Below, piece by piece: positions 47,101 through 59,633 of a stretch of DNA of 64,000 nt (position 1 is its first letter; each line of letters starts with the position of its first letter). Source of the stretch: Hyaloscypha bicolor E (taxonomy: Eukaryota; Ascomycota; Leotiomycetes; Helotiales; Hyaloscyphaceae). Below the pieces are notes generated by a model. It ran no database searches and was not told the DNA's origin. It was given only the letters and a program-made list of their open reading frames with translations. The translations under genes were made by a program, and so were the position numbers. Location: NCBI RefSeq assembly GCF_002865645.1, contig NW_020194685.1, positions 1 to 64,000 of the forward strand, given 5' to 3'.

Positions 47101-47566
47101 CTACTTGGAGGAACCATCGACCTTGGCCTTGTCCACTATATACTGGATCTTGATCTTCAACTTATCCGGGTGGTAACTTTGATATAGATCTGTCAGGGAG
47201 GCCTTGAGCTTCTCCTCGTCGGCAGGGGTCTTATTTGGCTTCGCTATCAAGTCGTAAATGTTGAGGAGACATTTGAGAATCTTCTCTTCGTTCCCGAAGA
47301 TGACAATGTCTCTGTCGAGTTCGTCCATCTCAGTTTGCGCTTCTGTATCTGGCTGAAGGCCTTCCGCGGCGGCTTCACGCTGCCTCGCTCCGAGGTCTAC
47401 CTTGCCGACCCTTGCATTGTCCAGATCATTTTTCTTTTCTTCCCAGATACGTTTCAACTCCTTCCTCGTTTGGTCTTAATTATTGATCAGTCGTTGTGGG
47501 TGGAACGGTGGATATGACAGCTATCGTACCAAGAGAGAGGGTGCGGAAACCATATTGGTCGCTCAT
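47101..47566 (-). CDS. Small charged protein of unknown function, 136 aa (two exons)
   Basis: The model starts at the ATG at 47566 (MSDQYGFRTLSL). It removes a 55-bp intron (47475-47529, GTACGA..AAG with a CTGAT branch-like site) and continues to the stop at 47101. The splice joins in frame (GAC codon) and removes an otherwise blocking TAA. The protein is rich in Lys, Asp and Glu. Its N-terminal half is probably helical or coiled coil, and it ends in a conserved-looking YHPDKLKIKIQYIVDKAK segment. There is no signal peptide or membrane segment. I do not recognise a family. Codon use and splice logic support a real gene. Confidence 0.55.
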
Positions 47567-47699
47567 TGTGTTGTGAGATTTGGTAAGAACCAGAAGACAA
47601 CTGAGGTTTGATCAGTAGCTTGAAGCTTATTCTGAGAGTGTGATCGTATACCTCTAACAAATGATACAGTTTTTAGTATACTGAGCTAGTTTGAAGCCT

Positions 47700-49400
47700 T
47701 TAGGGAACAGATTTCAATCTTCAGACTACCTAATGCGAGAATTATTTTCCACAAAAGCAGAGTTTTTTTCTTCTACCCAGACCGTTGCTTCCCGAAGACT
47801 TCTTAACCAACACAGAGCCTCGTTGGCCATTCCTTACTCCGAAAAAGGCCCCGCACTGAAAACACATTTTCCCGTCCTGTTTGCCGTGCTCGAGAACCTA
47901 TGGGGCCAACCTACAATTGCTGGGGTTGCACAAATATTTGCGGTCAAGGGTCTCTTTGTGTCATATCTGATCATGAGGCCGGCATCTGGCCATATGGAGA
48001 CGGTGGCGCTTGTCAAGGTTGCCTCTCGTTGCTTTTTCTCGGACAGACTTGGAAGGCAGCGTCAAGGCGACGGTGATTGTTGCTAGCAACCTAGATCGGA
48101 CCAGGGAAATGCGGCTTACGGTTTCTTCAGCTGGAGCGCCAAAAGAGGGGTCACTTCTCTCCCAAACGACCACAGCCAAACATCCTCAACGCCAACCGGG
48201 CGAGAACGGAACTCAGAGGTCGAAGTGAAACATGCGGAGCGATTCAATTGGAAGGTGCGATGTTGGATGGCACACAAAAGCATCAACATCCACAATCTCC
48301 AAGTGGTTTGGGCTCCCAAATCACTCTCAAATTCCATTGAGATCATGGCTTGCCAGCTTGACCGAAGATATAGACCCTTGAGGCCCACCATTTATTGTTC
48401 GAAGGGTCTCCTCGTCGATCGTCGGGGCTGGAAACAAGGACTCGAGAGGAGGGTCGATTTGTCAGCTCTCTCGAAGCAACGACGCTCGGCTTTCGCAAGT
48501 CAAGGACTGCCGAGGGATCAAGAAGAAACTCACCGCCATCGATCTTTGCATGGTTTTCCAGGTGCACCAGTGTGCGAATGAATTTCCGTTCAAAAGACAG
48601 TGTTAACATGGCTTGGACTTTGGGTACATCGCATTCTTTTTCAACGATAGATATTTCTAAGGTATTGAAGCCTTGAATAACGAACACTATCCCGTCTTAG
48701 TCGCAGACCTCGGTATGAGGCGTGCTGAAGTAATGAGCGAAAGATTTGAATAATCGAGCGGTGTTAAGACACTCACCTTTCATTCCTCCGAGACTTGTGG
48801 AGATCATTGCATTGAACTTCCGAGCGCTGTGTAGGGTATGTCGTTTCGTTTATTTGGATTGCGATTCGAAAATGTATTTTACCAGCTGTTTCAGCCCCAG
48901 TAGCAGTCGCGGTCTCTTATATGACATCGAGCGATTTTTAGCAAGGCATCCAATGATCGTTGATGGACACGGCGATTGGTCTCCTCATCTCAGAGCCTCT
49001 TCACCTTTTTGTTTTGGGTGTCGTGCATGAGCCTGCATCTGCACTACTCCCTTTTGTTCTGAACATTCTATCCCCACGACGCCGCGGTTCAGCGACTGGC
49101 TGGCCGCCCGCAGTGCCAGCGCATCAATAATAACAGAATCGGGAGCTCCTATTCGAATGTAGCAACCTTCTTCTGATTCCAAATGCTTGGGAATATATCG
49201 AGCCTATTCTGCGTTGATGACTCCAGAACCTTGCTTCTGTTTCTGCGATCGTGAAGTATTTGCGAATTATCCAGACTGCGGCTACGTCGGCATGAAATTC
49301 CCGGATAGTTCAATGTTCACAAAGCCTGTTTGGTCATTTCTAGGTCGTTATACATATCCTGCGGTATGATTTTCTACAGTGCACTGCTTTATCGTGATTA
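47700..49400. other. Normal-composition region, genes not resolved
   Basis: Several open frames of 90-130 codons overlap on both strands. On the minus strand, 48343-48687 (containing CDVPKVQAMLTLSFERKF) and 48985-49182 (containing YIRIGAPDSVIIDALALRAA) look protein-like and could be exons of one old or spliced gene read right to left. I could not find introns that join them. No known domain is recognised. Confidence 0.3.
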
Positions 49401-50112
49401 TTAAGAGCGTCAAATGAGACCGAGTAGGGACCCGGGGTACCCACACTTGATGCATGGAGGCGTATCCTCATCATATCCGCTTTGTTTTATTCGACGAATT
49501 TCAGCCCCAGCAATACAACTTACGTGAATGGCTAGCTTAATGCAAGTTTGAAGCCTTGAATCATGACCAATTTTAAAACTATGTTCTAGTTTGTTTTTCT
49601 TGAAGTGAAAGCCGGGTTGTGTTAAAGCACCACACAAAGTTGAACAGTTGAATGATTTGAAATCAATCAAACGCTTACTAAATTAGCAATATTTGACTTC
49701 AATATTTTCGCAAAATATCGTGTAAGTATAGTTATGAGCTATCAAATGTTCGCACATGTAAATGCAAAGCCACATTAGAAAATACAGGCTGACGATTCTC
49801 TCAGTTTCTCGCATCACGACTGCTAGTCGGTAAGACGGCTTTCTCACTTCATGCGCATGTGCGGGGTATCTCTGCCAATGAAGAATCTACAACTGGCACT
49901 CCTCGTCTTGATGGAGAGCATTGCATATAGGCAGCAAGAGGGCTGAGGCTCCGGCAATGGAACAGTCGTAAGACCGACCATCAATCGCCGGGGTTTTCCA
50001 GATGGTGGCGTTCCCGCCCCATATTGACTCAACATCCCATTATTTCGAATCCCGTACTTCGATATTCTCCAGCACTCATTCACCCTTTCATTAACCCTTA
50101 TTTAAATCAACG
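49401..50112. other. Intergenic, upstream of the DUF6594 gene
   Basis: No supported gene. The last ~100 bp before the ATG at 50113 are the likely promoter/leader. Confidence 0.35.
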
Positions 50113-51527
50113 ATGTCAACCTACGCAGAGAGTACGGGGCCTTTGTTACATTCTTCAACACGTAGCTCATATACACCGTCTAGCCCTTCGCTTTCAGAAT
50201 CTGGTACAGCGGTTGAATCGATTGCGCGAAGCCCATCAACTAAATGTGACGTCTTGCCTCAGTGCGGCCAGGTTTTCGACCGCCATGACAGGCAAAATCC
50301 GGAGAAAAACCTGGGGTTCCCATGCCACGGTTGGCCTGCTCTTGTTAAATTAATGGCTGAAAGTCCCGGTTTTGAGTCTTTTCAAGTATTCAGAGACCTC
50401 AATATCAAAAGTTTGCTCTACTATCAAGCTGAACTGGTTAGTTTGAGGGAAAAGCTCCATGAGGTTGAGTGGAAGGACCACCGCAGTGGCGATTTCCAAT
50501 TTTCGGACGAGCTCTGCGCAAGAGTAGACTTCCTGATATCGACCGATAGTGGGACTCTGAAAGCGAAGACCCAGTTAACTTTGGTGAGGAAGATGCGGAA
50601 AGTGTTGAAAGAATATAGTAGGATTCCCACTTGCGAGTGTCACGGCACATGCTAATACTAGCGCGTTACCTCCACAGATGAAGCACTATTGCTGTATGCA
50701 AAAATCAACGGGCTCCTAGAGGCTGATGAATTCAATGTCAACAGTCTCCGCACATGGATCGGGGAGTAGAAGTTGGGAGACTTCAACGTGCGAGGCCCTG
50801 GCCAAAAGAGCTGGGGTGACCCAGCCGCACCCGATCCGCATAAGAGGACTATCGGAGAGAACTTCGTACATTTCTTACGGAGTGTGAGCATCTTCTGGGT
50901 GGAACAGCCCAAGAAGAATCACCCGGACCTTGTTGTCCCCTACCCTCGTAAAGAGACCGACGGACTCACCCGATGGGTAGCCCATGATTGGATCCCCTTT
51001 TGGCATAGCTTCAAAGATAAATTTCGAAGGAACGGAGTACTCCCCACAACTTCCCCAGCTAGTGACGACGAGAAAAGACGGCCTTCAGATACGTCTAGTG
51101 CGCCCACTCTTTCACAGCGGTTGTCGAACGTGAACATATTCGGATGGATGTCTCCACGAGATCGCAATGGTGGAAGGATTCCTGATGAACGACCAACTCT
51201 CGAAAAATATCAGATCAGTGGTATGCTCAAATTTACATCTTTCGTCACAACTATTGCCGCTTGTCTACTTCCCATTGTCGCCATAGCAGTACTTGCAACC
51301 ATCAACAACGACCAGGCTAAAACGATCGGTTTCATTGCACTCTTTACCGGAGTTTTTGCAATTGGTCTCATGGTACTTACACCTTCAGCTACTTCGAGGA
51401 CAGAGATCTTTACTGCTACTGCCGCGTAAGTTTTCGAGGAAGAGTTGTGTGTTTTGTGAGACGTTACTAACCTTTGCGCAGGTTTTCGGCGGTTCTAGTG
51501 GTGTTTGTGCAGAATCAGGGTGCGTAA
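50113..51527 (+). pseudogene. DUF6594-family membrane protein gene with one in-frame TAG
   Basis: Three exons (50113-50617, 50678-51425, 51482-51527) join in frame across introns of 60 and 56 bp with GCTAATAC and ACTAAC branch sites. Family landmarks appear in order: WPALVKLMAESPGFESFQVF, RDLNIKSLLYYQAEL, the coiled HEVEWKDH region, EALLLYAKI, NVNSLRTW, GPGQKSWGDP and WIPFWH. C-terminal hydrophobic helices follow (FVTTIAACLLPIVAIAVLA, IGFIALFTGVFAIGLMVL, SAVLVVFVQ). The reading is perfect except for TAG at 50767-50769 between TWIGE and KLGDF, which could be a C-to-T change of CAG. Either the gene is newly dead or the codon is read through. DUF6594 proteins are abundant in ascomycetes and of unknown function. 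Confidence 0.85.
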
Positions 51528-51998
51528 GGGGTATTGGGTGGGGGACTGGTCCTCATTGATTTTTATGCTACTGTGATAATAATGATGATGTGTGACGGGT
51601 TGCTTAACGCGAATGTCGGTTGGTACTTTAGGCCTCTCGCTGTTTTCCCATGTTACCTTTTTATCTACATACTTCAATGTTGATATTCATGCTCCAAAGC
51701 ACTTCATTACGTCACATGTTGTTCTGTTCTTACTACTCAACTTGAAAAGTGTGTTTTTAATATGTGATAACTGTAATTTAGCGATAAACCCCTATAGTTT
51801 TAGCGAGAATATTTTTAATTTGGCGCATTGCAAGCTAGCCCCAGAGTTTGACCAGTCCACTGTTCGGAAACGTCAGGAAGTGATAATTTTAGGATTCACA
51901 TAAATTTATGCATGCACATAGATAATTGAGTTAAATTTGCTTGTTTATCGAATTTGTGTGCTGGGGAAATTGTGTTGGTAGCTGCCACCTCCATCTGA
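51528..51998. other. Intergenic, left flank of the 2.7 kb TIR element
   Basis: The 103-codon frame at 51592-51903 is hydrophobic in part but has no recognisable domain. No gene is supported. Confidence 0.35.
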
Positions 51999-54718
51999 TC
52001 CATCCCATCTGTCAATACGAGCGGTTTAGGAATCGGGCGCTACGATTAATCAATCGGCCTTCCGATTAATTAATAGGAAATGGAATACGATTCGCAAGCC
52101 ATAGTGGGTCCTGATTAATTAATTAGTGGGCCAATTAATTAATCGTATAATATTGGGATTTCGGGCCTAAGGAGGCTGAAATCCTTTAGTTCTCAGTATA
52201 TAATAATATATCCTTAAGACTAATAGCTAAAACCCTTTAGTTCTTAGTATATAATAAGAGTAAAGATACTTCTCTAGAGCTTCTAGATATATATAGGGCT
52301 TTTGCTCCCTTTTTATTATCTAAATATAGTTTATAGTATATAGTTTATTATATAAGTATTAGCTTTTTAAGCAAAACTACTAATTTTATATATTTCTTAA
52401 TTATTATCTTATTTCTATTATATTTCTTTTAATTCTTTATTTATTTCTAGCCCCTTATATATCTCGTAAATATACCTATAGCCGAGCAGAGTAATATTTT
52501 AATATTATTATATCAGGAGTATATTTCTCTAGTATTTAGATCTTATTCTCTTCTATTACTAAGGAGTCTACTAATAATTAGTCTACTAAAGACAAAGCTA
52601 TATAAGTAGTAGTAAAAAAATTCTTATTACTAGGAAATATATAAATATTAGATAGTAGTTATAAAATTCTAATATTTTATTTCCTAGTAAAATAAAAGCA
52701 GTGAATATTACTAGACTAATATTAAATATAAATTCTAATTATACAAGCTTTAGAATAATTAGATATATTATAAGAAATATTATAATACTTATTATAATAA
52801 GATTCTTCTAGCTTATTATACTTTTTACTATAATAATATCTTTAAGATTTTAACTATTATTTATAAAAAATTAATATATATAAGTAAATTTTCCTGAAAT
52901 ATACTAATTCTTATATTAATTACTTATATAATAGCTCCTAATATTATATTTGAGTATATAAGACAAATTTAATATAGCCTATCCTATAATAACTATATTT
53001 AAATAAGTATTTATTCTATTTACTATAATAAGGAAAAATTTAGAAGAATAATAAGGAGATTATATCTATTTAATTTTATTATTTTAGTAAGTATATAGTT
53101 TTGAATTTAATAGATTTTCATATAAGTATCCCATAAGTTATATAATTTATTTTTATATTTTTATATTTTTTATATTTCCTATATTTCCTATATTTCCTAT
53201 ATTTCCTATATTTCCTATATTTCCTATATTTTTAAGCTTTTCTTATAATTTTTATAATTTCTGTAATTTTCGTAAATTTTAAATCTTTTTATTTATATTT
53301 TATTAATATTATAGTATTACTATTATTAATACTATTATAATATAATCCGAATAAAGAATATATATAAATCTAGTAATTAAAATACTACTTTTCCAAGTTT
53401 GTCTAAATCTATAGGTTTAAGGCTAAGACTATAAATAAAGCTATAGATAAGCTTATTAAATAGCTAAATAATAATAGATATATTTCTATTCTAGCCTATA
53501 ATAATAGAGGGAAGTTTAAGAGAAAAATAATTAAAATTTATAAGAAAAGAGAAATAAAGATTATTTATAGATAAACTTATTATCCTGAATTTTAGGGCTT
53601 TATTAAAATAGCTAATTGAATTTTCAAGAAATAGCTATAAGCCATATAAGTAAATATTAGTATCTAATTATAAATATAATTATTTCTTTTAATTATATAA
53701 GTAATTAATATTATAGCTATAGGGGCCTTTTTTAAGGGAAATATACTATATAAAAGCTATTTACTAATTTCCTAAATTATAAGGAAAGTACTTACTATAT
53801 ATATATAGTTCTAAAAGATATAGAGAGAGGAAAAGAGATTAAGAATAATAAGAATAATAGTTCTAAGAATAGAAAGAATAGCTTATTTATTAATAAAGAA
53901 ATAGATTAAAAAGAAATAGCTAAAAAAATAATTTTATCTAAATTAACTAAGAGAATTATAGAATATATAAGAGAATAAAGAGAGAATATAATAAAGAGAG
54001 CTAATTTTAAAGCTCTTAAATATAATATTTAAGAGATTATAATTCTCTAGATTCTAAAGTAATATAGATTTAATATAGAAATAGCTAGGATTCTTATAAG
54101 AGTTCTAGAAAAAACTTTAAAAATATATAATTTATAAGCCTTACTTTTAATAAAAGCTAATTAAAATAGGGCTATTATCTAATTACTAAATATAATAAGC
54201 TTATTATTTTCTAGTTATATAGTACCCTTAATAAAATTACCTTTTAATTAATTTATCCTGATTTATTTACTACTGGTATAACCTATAAGAGAAATAAAAT
54301 CACCTTTCCTAAAGCGGTAGTAAAAAAGAATAATCGTAGTTCAATTATATTAGTTTAGAGGACTAGAAAAGTATCTGAGAAAATAAAGAAGAAAATAGCT
54401 AAGGAGTAAGTATATAAGAATAGAGCTAGAGAAAGAGGAGAATCAGGTAATTAAGTAGAGGAGAGAGTACTAAAAAGAGCTAGAATAGCTATGGAAGTAC
54501 CTAGATATAGTGGGAGGCATATATAATAAAGCTTGATTTAGATGAAGTATTCTATATACTATTTTACTATTCCCGAGACCTCAATATTACCCGATTAGGT
54601 AATCGGAACCCACTGTGGCTTGCGAATCGTATTCCATTTCCTATTGATTAATCGGAAGGCCGATTGATTAATCGCAGCGCCCGGTTCCTAAACCGCTCGT
54701 ATTGATAGATGGGATGGA
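51999..54718. mobile_element. 2.7 kb DNA transposon with ~110 bp terminal inverted repeats
   Basis: The outer ~110 bp at 51999-52120 and 54595-54718 are inverted copies. They share TCCATCCCATCT, CAATACGAGCGGTTTAGGAA, CGGCCTTCCGATTAAT and GGAATACGATTCGCAAGCCA blocks and differ by a few transitions. The interior is AT-saturated. Long stretches of 53440-54520 on the plus strand are Lys/Arg-rich when read through stops, perhaps the C-terminal part of a transposase. Tandem CAGTATATAATAA words (52190-52255) and a TTCCTATAT microsatellite (53165-53230) occur inside. I could not find a convincing target duplication, so the superfamily stays open. Confidence 0.8.
53160..53232. repeat. 9-bp tandem repeat (TTCCTATAT)n
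   Basis: About seven consecutive units inside the RIP-degraded transposon interior. Simple-sequence expansion. Confidence 0.85.
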
Positions 54719-56005
54719 ACACATCCCACTTCCATACTAATCCCAATTTGGGATAAGCCTGGAATAGGAAGCGTGCACCAGTCCAATGCCGGACTCCCTA
54801 CACTCAAACACGAAGTCGACTGCAGGCTTTTGACGGGCGCTAGTTTCAGACGGCTACCTGGAGGCTGGGGATTTATGCTTGAGGGTGCAATTTCCGATAT
54901 TAGGAATTGTATCCTCAGTTGCAAGGTTTCAATTTATAGTCCTAGGTGACCCTTTAGACTTAGGGGCTGGGCTAATTAAACCTCTATATTAAATGCAGAA
55001 TCAACTTTCTAGAAACCCAAATACCGTTTTGAAAAATGGGATTAAGGGAAAAAACAGCCGTTAATAGATAAATCCCTTATAGCTAATATAAGTAAAGGTT
55101 TAGTAAATTAAGGGTTTAATATATATAACTTAAAGCATTTAAGGCTTATATATATAAGTTACTTATTACTATAAAATATTAATTAATTCAGTATTATTTA
55201 CATGGCTTATATTACTACCCACGTGACTTCTATTTAATACTAATACTCTAGCTTTACTATTATATAATACAAATGCATTTAATTTCCGAGTATATTTATA
55301 ATAGCGGGATTAATATAATAGTTAAAGGCTTAAAGTTTAAAGAATCTCATATATTAGAAAATACTAAGCTATAGAATAAAGTAGAGAGAATGCCTCGACT
55401 TTTAGTATTATTCTGCCCAAATAATTCCGGCTTAGCTTCGTTTTGTGCCTGTTTCTGATATCCTGTTCTTAGCAGATTATGTCCTTATACCAGCTATTAC
55501 AACATTTACCTAATTTAAACTACTATATTACTCGTATTCCTAAAATACTATTTGCTAGTAAATATAAATCTATAAATAAATATAATAGTTATAACAGTTA
55601 TATAGCGATATTTCAGTTAGGAGCAAGATATGAAGGGAGGTTAACGCTAGCGGCGTGATCCGGGAGATGCGCTGGTTAAAATTTTGTCCCCGTGACTGTG
55701 GCGGGCATTAAATCCGGGCACACTGTTGTGGGGTCTATAGAATGGGAAATAGCAACTTTAAGCTTCGTCTTAGGTATTTTGTATACTGATTTCAAATGAT
55801 TATTTACTTTGTTTACGTCTTTATTTACATGAGACCTGGTGATCACAAAGGATTTTCTGCGGTCTTTTTTTTAGCAAGGCCTCTGTATGTGGCTTGCGCA
55901 CACCATAAAATCTGCAGTGTCCGTCTATCAGGCACATTCGCGGGGTTTGAGCACGACTGACAAAACAAAACAAGTCAAGGCATCAGCCAGTTTCCGCATT
56001 CATAA
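54719..56005. other. Intergenic with an AT-rich patch
   Basis: Normal-composition DNA to ~55050, an AT-rich non-coding patch to ~55640, then the 3' flank of the chitinase gene. The plus-strand frame at 55887-56408 is the shadow of the chitinase and is not counted. Confidence 0.4.
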
Positions 56006-57757
56006 TCACAGTACAATTCTACCTAGAATGTACCAAAATACACCAAAAGTTCCAGGCACACCTACTGAAAACACGAAAAATAGACGACTGCCTATAGATA
56101 AGGGACTCGAGCCGCTCGCAGTGACGGGTGGACTGCTTGTGCAAGGCACTACAGCAACTGGGACGGTCATTGTTACAACGGCAATAAAGCAGTTACTGCC
56201 ACTGGTAACAGAAGAGGAATCTCTGGCGCTGAGATTAAAGGAGTATGTTGGAGTTGCGCCGGTATTGCTGTCGATTGATAATGTCTGGTTGGCTAGGTTC
56301 GAATTTGAGGCAATGGTTGAAGACCCTGCTGGTGGGAGAGAAGATACAGTTGTGGACGTTACTGTAGCAGGCGATAGTGTTGTACTGTATGAAGAGGAGT
56401 TTGCGTAAATGAAGGGCGTGGGGAAAGATCCCAGGGCGGTAGGACATAACGTCATTGTAATAGTTGTCACTCGTTCGCCCGTTGGGTAAATACCCTGCGT
56501 CGTAGGTGTCACTGTTGTGCCACACGGAAACGCCTGCGTGTTTGTAGAATCCGAGACTAGAATATCTTTGATCTCCTCATAAAAAGGTTTTCCGTCTTCC
56601 TCAACATTTTGCTCAGAGTGTCCTGCGTCAAAAATCATGACTCCGCCGAAATAGGGATTGCAGAAATGGGCCTTGATTAATGGTGCTACCTCTGATGCAG
56701 GATTAAGATAGTCTCCTGAGAGGCCAGCACTAGTAGATCCCAGCAGGCCAATGTAAACCCTGGTGTCTTTACTCTTCGACCCTGGTAAGGAGGTAACCAA
56801 GGCGTCGAAATTTTTCTTGAAACCACTCGAGTTCTCCATGTTGGTTGAAATACCAAATCCCGGGTTGCTGCTCACCCATTCGCGGGCCGAGCACTGTGGC
56901 GTATTGTAATATTGAACGAAGAGTATATCAAATTGGACTTGGTTGATTATATCGCCCATCTGCTGGTCTGGGAAGAGGCATTGTGGAGCACCCGTGATTA
57001 AATATTGCTTGTCCGCAGTGTCGAAATAGCTACGAAGTCGGGTAATTAGAATGATATAATACTCTTGCTCGCCTGGCACATCGCGTTGGTCAGCATTCTG
57101 GAGCAGCCATGTATGTTCTTCTTACCGGGATTTACGTGCTCAATATCGAAATCAAAGCCATCAACCTCGTTAACTACCCCTTCAGTATCAAATGGGCGTG
57201 ACCAATTCGCTGAAGGATTCAGCGGTCCAAAGGCGCCCCATAAGAAGTCGGCCATGTACTCGGCATCTTCAACGCTGGTGAGCGCGTAAGAATTCTCTGT
57301 GACCACCTGGCCGCCTAAAGACAGCAGGATCTTCTTTCCCAAAGACTGGCAATGTGGAATTCCAGAAACCATAGTTGGGCATTTCTTTTGAAGATCATTC
57401 AGTGCAGGGTCATTTACGCCATTATATCCAGGTGCGGTAAAGTTTTCTGCAAAACAAGAGCCTCCAAAGTTCGTCCCAGGGTACCCATTAGCTTGCGCTA
57501 GGTAGCGGTTCATGAACCCGAGAGGGATGATGTCAACACCATTGCTTTCACAGAAATGGGCGAGTCCAAGCTCATTTTCACCAGGTCCTTGGCCCTGGAA
57601 TCCTCGTCAGCTTCATGTTCATCGGACGGGAGTGATTCGCTCTACCCACATAGTACATGGCAATATTCGTGTTCGACGACGCATCATAACCAGAAGTTAA
57701 ACAGGTGAAAACCAACAGAGAAAGTATTAAATGTTCCAGGCATCTTAGGGAGGGCAT
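56006..57757 (-). CDS. GPI-anchored class III-type GH18 chitinase, 550 aa
   Basis: Exons are 57757-57650, 57594-57108 and 57063-56006. I start at the ATG at 57757 (MPSLRCLEH). Residues 1-25 form a signal peptide. The GH18 barrel follows with NTNIAMYY, GQGPG, LSLGGQ, the catalytic DGFDFDIE (Asp184, Asp186, Glu188), YLITGAPQC, FVQYYN and GGVMIFDAGH. A Ser/Thr-rich linker of ~130 residues leads to a C-terminal hydrophobic tail typical of GPI attachment. The first intron is GT..AG (55 bp). The second (57064-57107, 44 bp) reads GC..AG and contains a CTGACC branch site. Without it the frame shifts. It probably remodels cell-wall chitin at the cell surface. It is functional if the GC-AG intron is spliced. 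Confidence 0.88.
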
Positions 57758-58548
57758 AATGAACAATATTGAAAGTTGAAGTTAGAGGTGCCTGCATCTT
57801 CGCCGTTTCAAAAGCAGTGGAGGCAGAGCTGATAAAAAAAGAGCAGAGAGCAGACGGGTGAATCTTCGAAAATGCCACTATCGTGCGTCAGGACTTGCAC
57901 CAAAGCCCCCACGTCCCGACGGGTTTGGTGCGTATTAGCGACACGGGGTAAATTTTTTTTTTTATAGCCATGCGGTCCTTCTTTTGTAATAATCACTACA
58001 AATTCACAAAATAATCGTAAGAAGCCAAAATTACCTAATCCTCGGGCGTACACTAGTAAACCTTATTTTTATGAAATCCTGTGTTGCATTGAAAATTCTG
58101 AACATTTTTTGTTAGAGAAAAAAAGTGATCGTATCGCCGATTTTCGGTCGTATCGCTAATCTGCACTAATATGCTAGCTAGCGGTTTATATTGGCCCACA
58201 GCTACTTGTCGACCCCTGCTCGAAGTTTCACACTCTCCCAATTTCAGTTTTGGGAGATTTATAGCTCTTCTTATTAATATACAACCTCACCGACCTTTGC
58301 ATAGGAGCCGTCTAATTGAGCGACATATCTGGCGGCATTCTAGGCACGATTCCCACCGCGGGAGAACTTATCCTTTAGAGTCGCCACGCGGAGGTTACTA
58401 TAAAAGGTATGATAAACACAGGTATTGGCCTGGTAATACCCCATAAGGCCCTATAAACGCATACGCTAGATCGCTATCAGTCTATTAAGAGGCTGTAGCT
58501 TTCGGGTTTATCTATAAACAGTCTGGGTTACGGCGCACCAAGTGCCAT
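57758..58548. other. Upstream region of the chitinase; no other gene
   Basis: Holds the chitinase promoter (first few hundred bases) and then DNA without supported genes. A duplicated word (CGTATCGCCGATTTTCGGTCGTATCGCT) lies at 58131-58158. Confidence 0.35.
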
Positions 58549-58758
58549 AGTTGCCCTGTTAGCTGCGTAGCTAATCGGCAACTCTAGTGGATGAACGCCA
58601 TGCTCTTTCACCCGAGCAAAGAACGGATGCAAAAGTCGCGAGACTATTCCCTCTACCGCCACCAGACGCGCACTTGACTCGACGATTTCACTTGAGTCTA
58701 ACCTCCTAAATTTCTCCTGGAAGCATTCGTGGAGAATAATATATTAACTTTCCGCTGC
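58549..58758 (-). pseudogene. Unrecognised coding fragment (~68 codons)
   Basis: On the minus strand one frame is open between stops and reads like a genuine protein: RLDSSEIVESSARLVAVEG, then LLHPFFARVKEHG and LPISYAANRATMALGAP, ending at a TAA. It has no start codon. No family is recognised; it could be a relic exon of a gene or transposase. Confidence 0.3.
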
Positions 58759-59336
58759 CCTTTTATTATGCTGAGTTTAACGACCTTTTTGACTTTTGGT
58801 GCACGTGCGCTTTTAGTGAAGTGCGCCCATGCACAGCAACCAAAGGGGACTGATAGGCTGTTTTAATGCACGTAGGCCTGAAATTTAGGGGACTGAGTCT
58901 GAAGTCTTATTTGAGCCGCCCTGTATGTACAAGACTTCGGCGTTTACCGTTATCGGCCATTTAGCGGGCTTATAGCGCTCGAGCCCCACGGTCTCGCAAC
59001 TCTTTTCATCTATACTTTTGTAGAAACTTTCTGTAAACTTTATTTAAACATTCAACAAAATGCATGCTGCAGGGGTTCTAACAGCCACAGGAAACTTAAA
59101 GGACGACCAAAGGGGTGGTTCAGGCCCAGAAAATGAATAACGTCGCGTGGTAACATTTAAGCTTTCGCAAGGAAGTTTTCTGTTATGAAAGGGTACAGAA
59201 AAGAAACAGAAGGTGAGCCGAGAGTAACTAGCGCCGAGTGGAAGCGGCCAGGCTTACTGACTGGCCCTGGGACAAAGAAGAAAGAAAATCTTGTGTTTAT
59301 AAGAAAAACCCTAATAGAAGAAATTGAGAAACAGCG
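58759..59336. other. Intergenic, no gene seen
   Basis: Mixed-composition DNA with no supported gene or clear repeat. Confidence 0.35.
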
Positions 59337-59633
59337 CTATTTAACATCAGAAATCGTTTGAGTTGTAAGCTTGTGTCGGAAATCTTGGCTGGTGTATTGA
59401 CTAGTCGCAAGACCGACTAGCATGAGGGACATTTGTTTATCTAAGCACCAAAGGTAGGGATCTGAGGTCATATTAAGGCTTTCGGGTAGAACTCTAATAG
59501 TGCCCTTCGGAGATATAAAGTTTACAAAGGATAAGGAAGAGTCAAGGAGGACCCCAATTTTCGGCCCGAATTTAACCACGGGATCCACCTCCTGGGGGTA
59601 TCCTAGGGCTAAGGCCCATCGCGCATTTGACAA
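59337..59633 (-). CDS. Unrecognised ORF (98 codons), transposon-like context
   Basis: The minus strand is open for 98 codons (ALALGYPQEVDPVVKFG, then LLDSSLSFVNFISPKGTIRVL) and reads like protein. No family is recognised and the upstream part appears absent. It may be the end of an old gene or retroelement frame. Confidence 0.3.
   Translation of the reverse strand: MSNARWALALGYPQEVDPVVKFGPKIGVLLDSSLSFVNFISPKGTIRVLPESLNMTSDPYLWCLDKQMSLMLVGLATSQYTSQDFRHKLTTQTISDVK

Noticed and set aside
55887..56408. 173-codon plus-strand ORF opposite the chitinase
   Set aside because: It is fully antisense to the Ser/Thr-rich part of the chitinase, whose biased codons keep the opposite frame open; no domain is visible.
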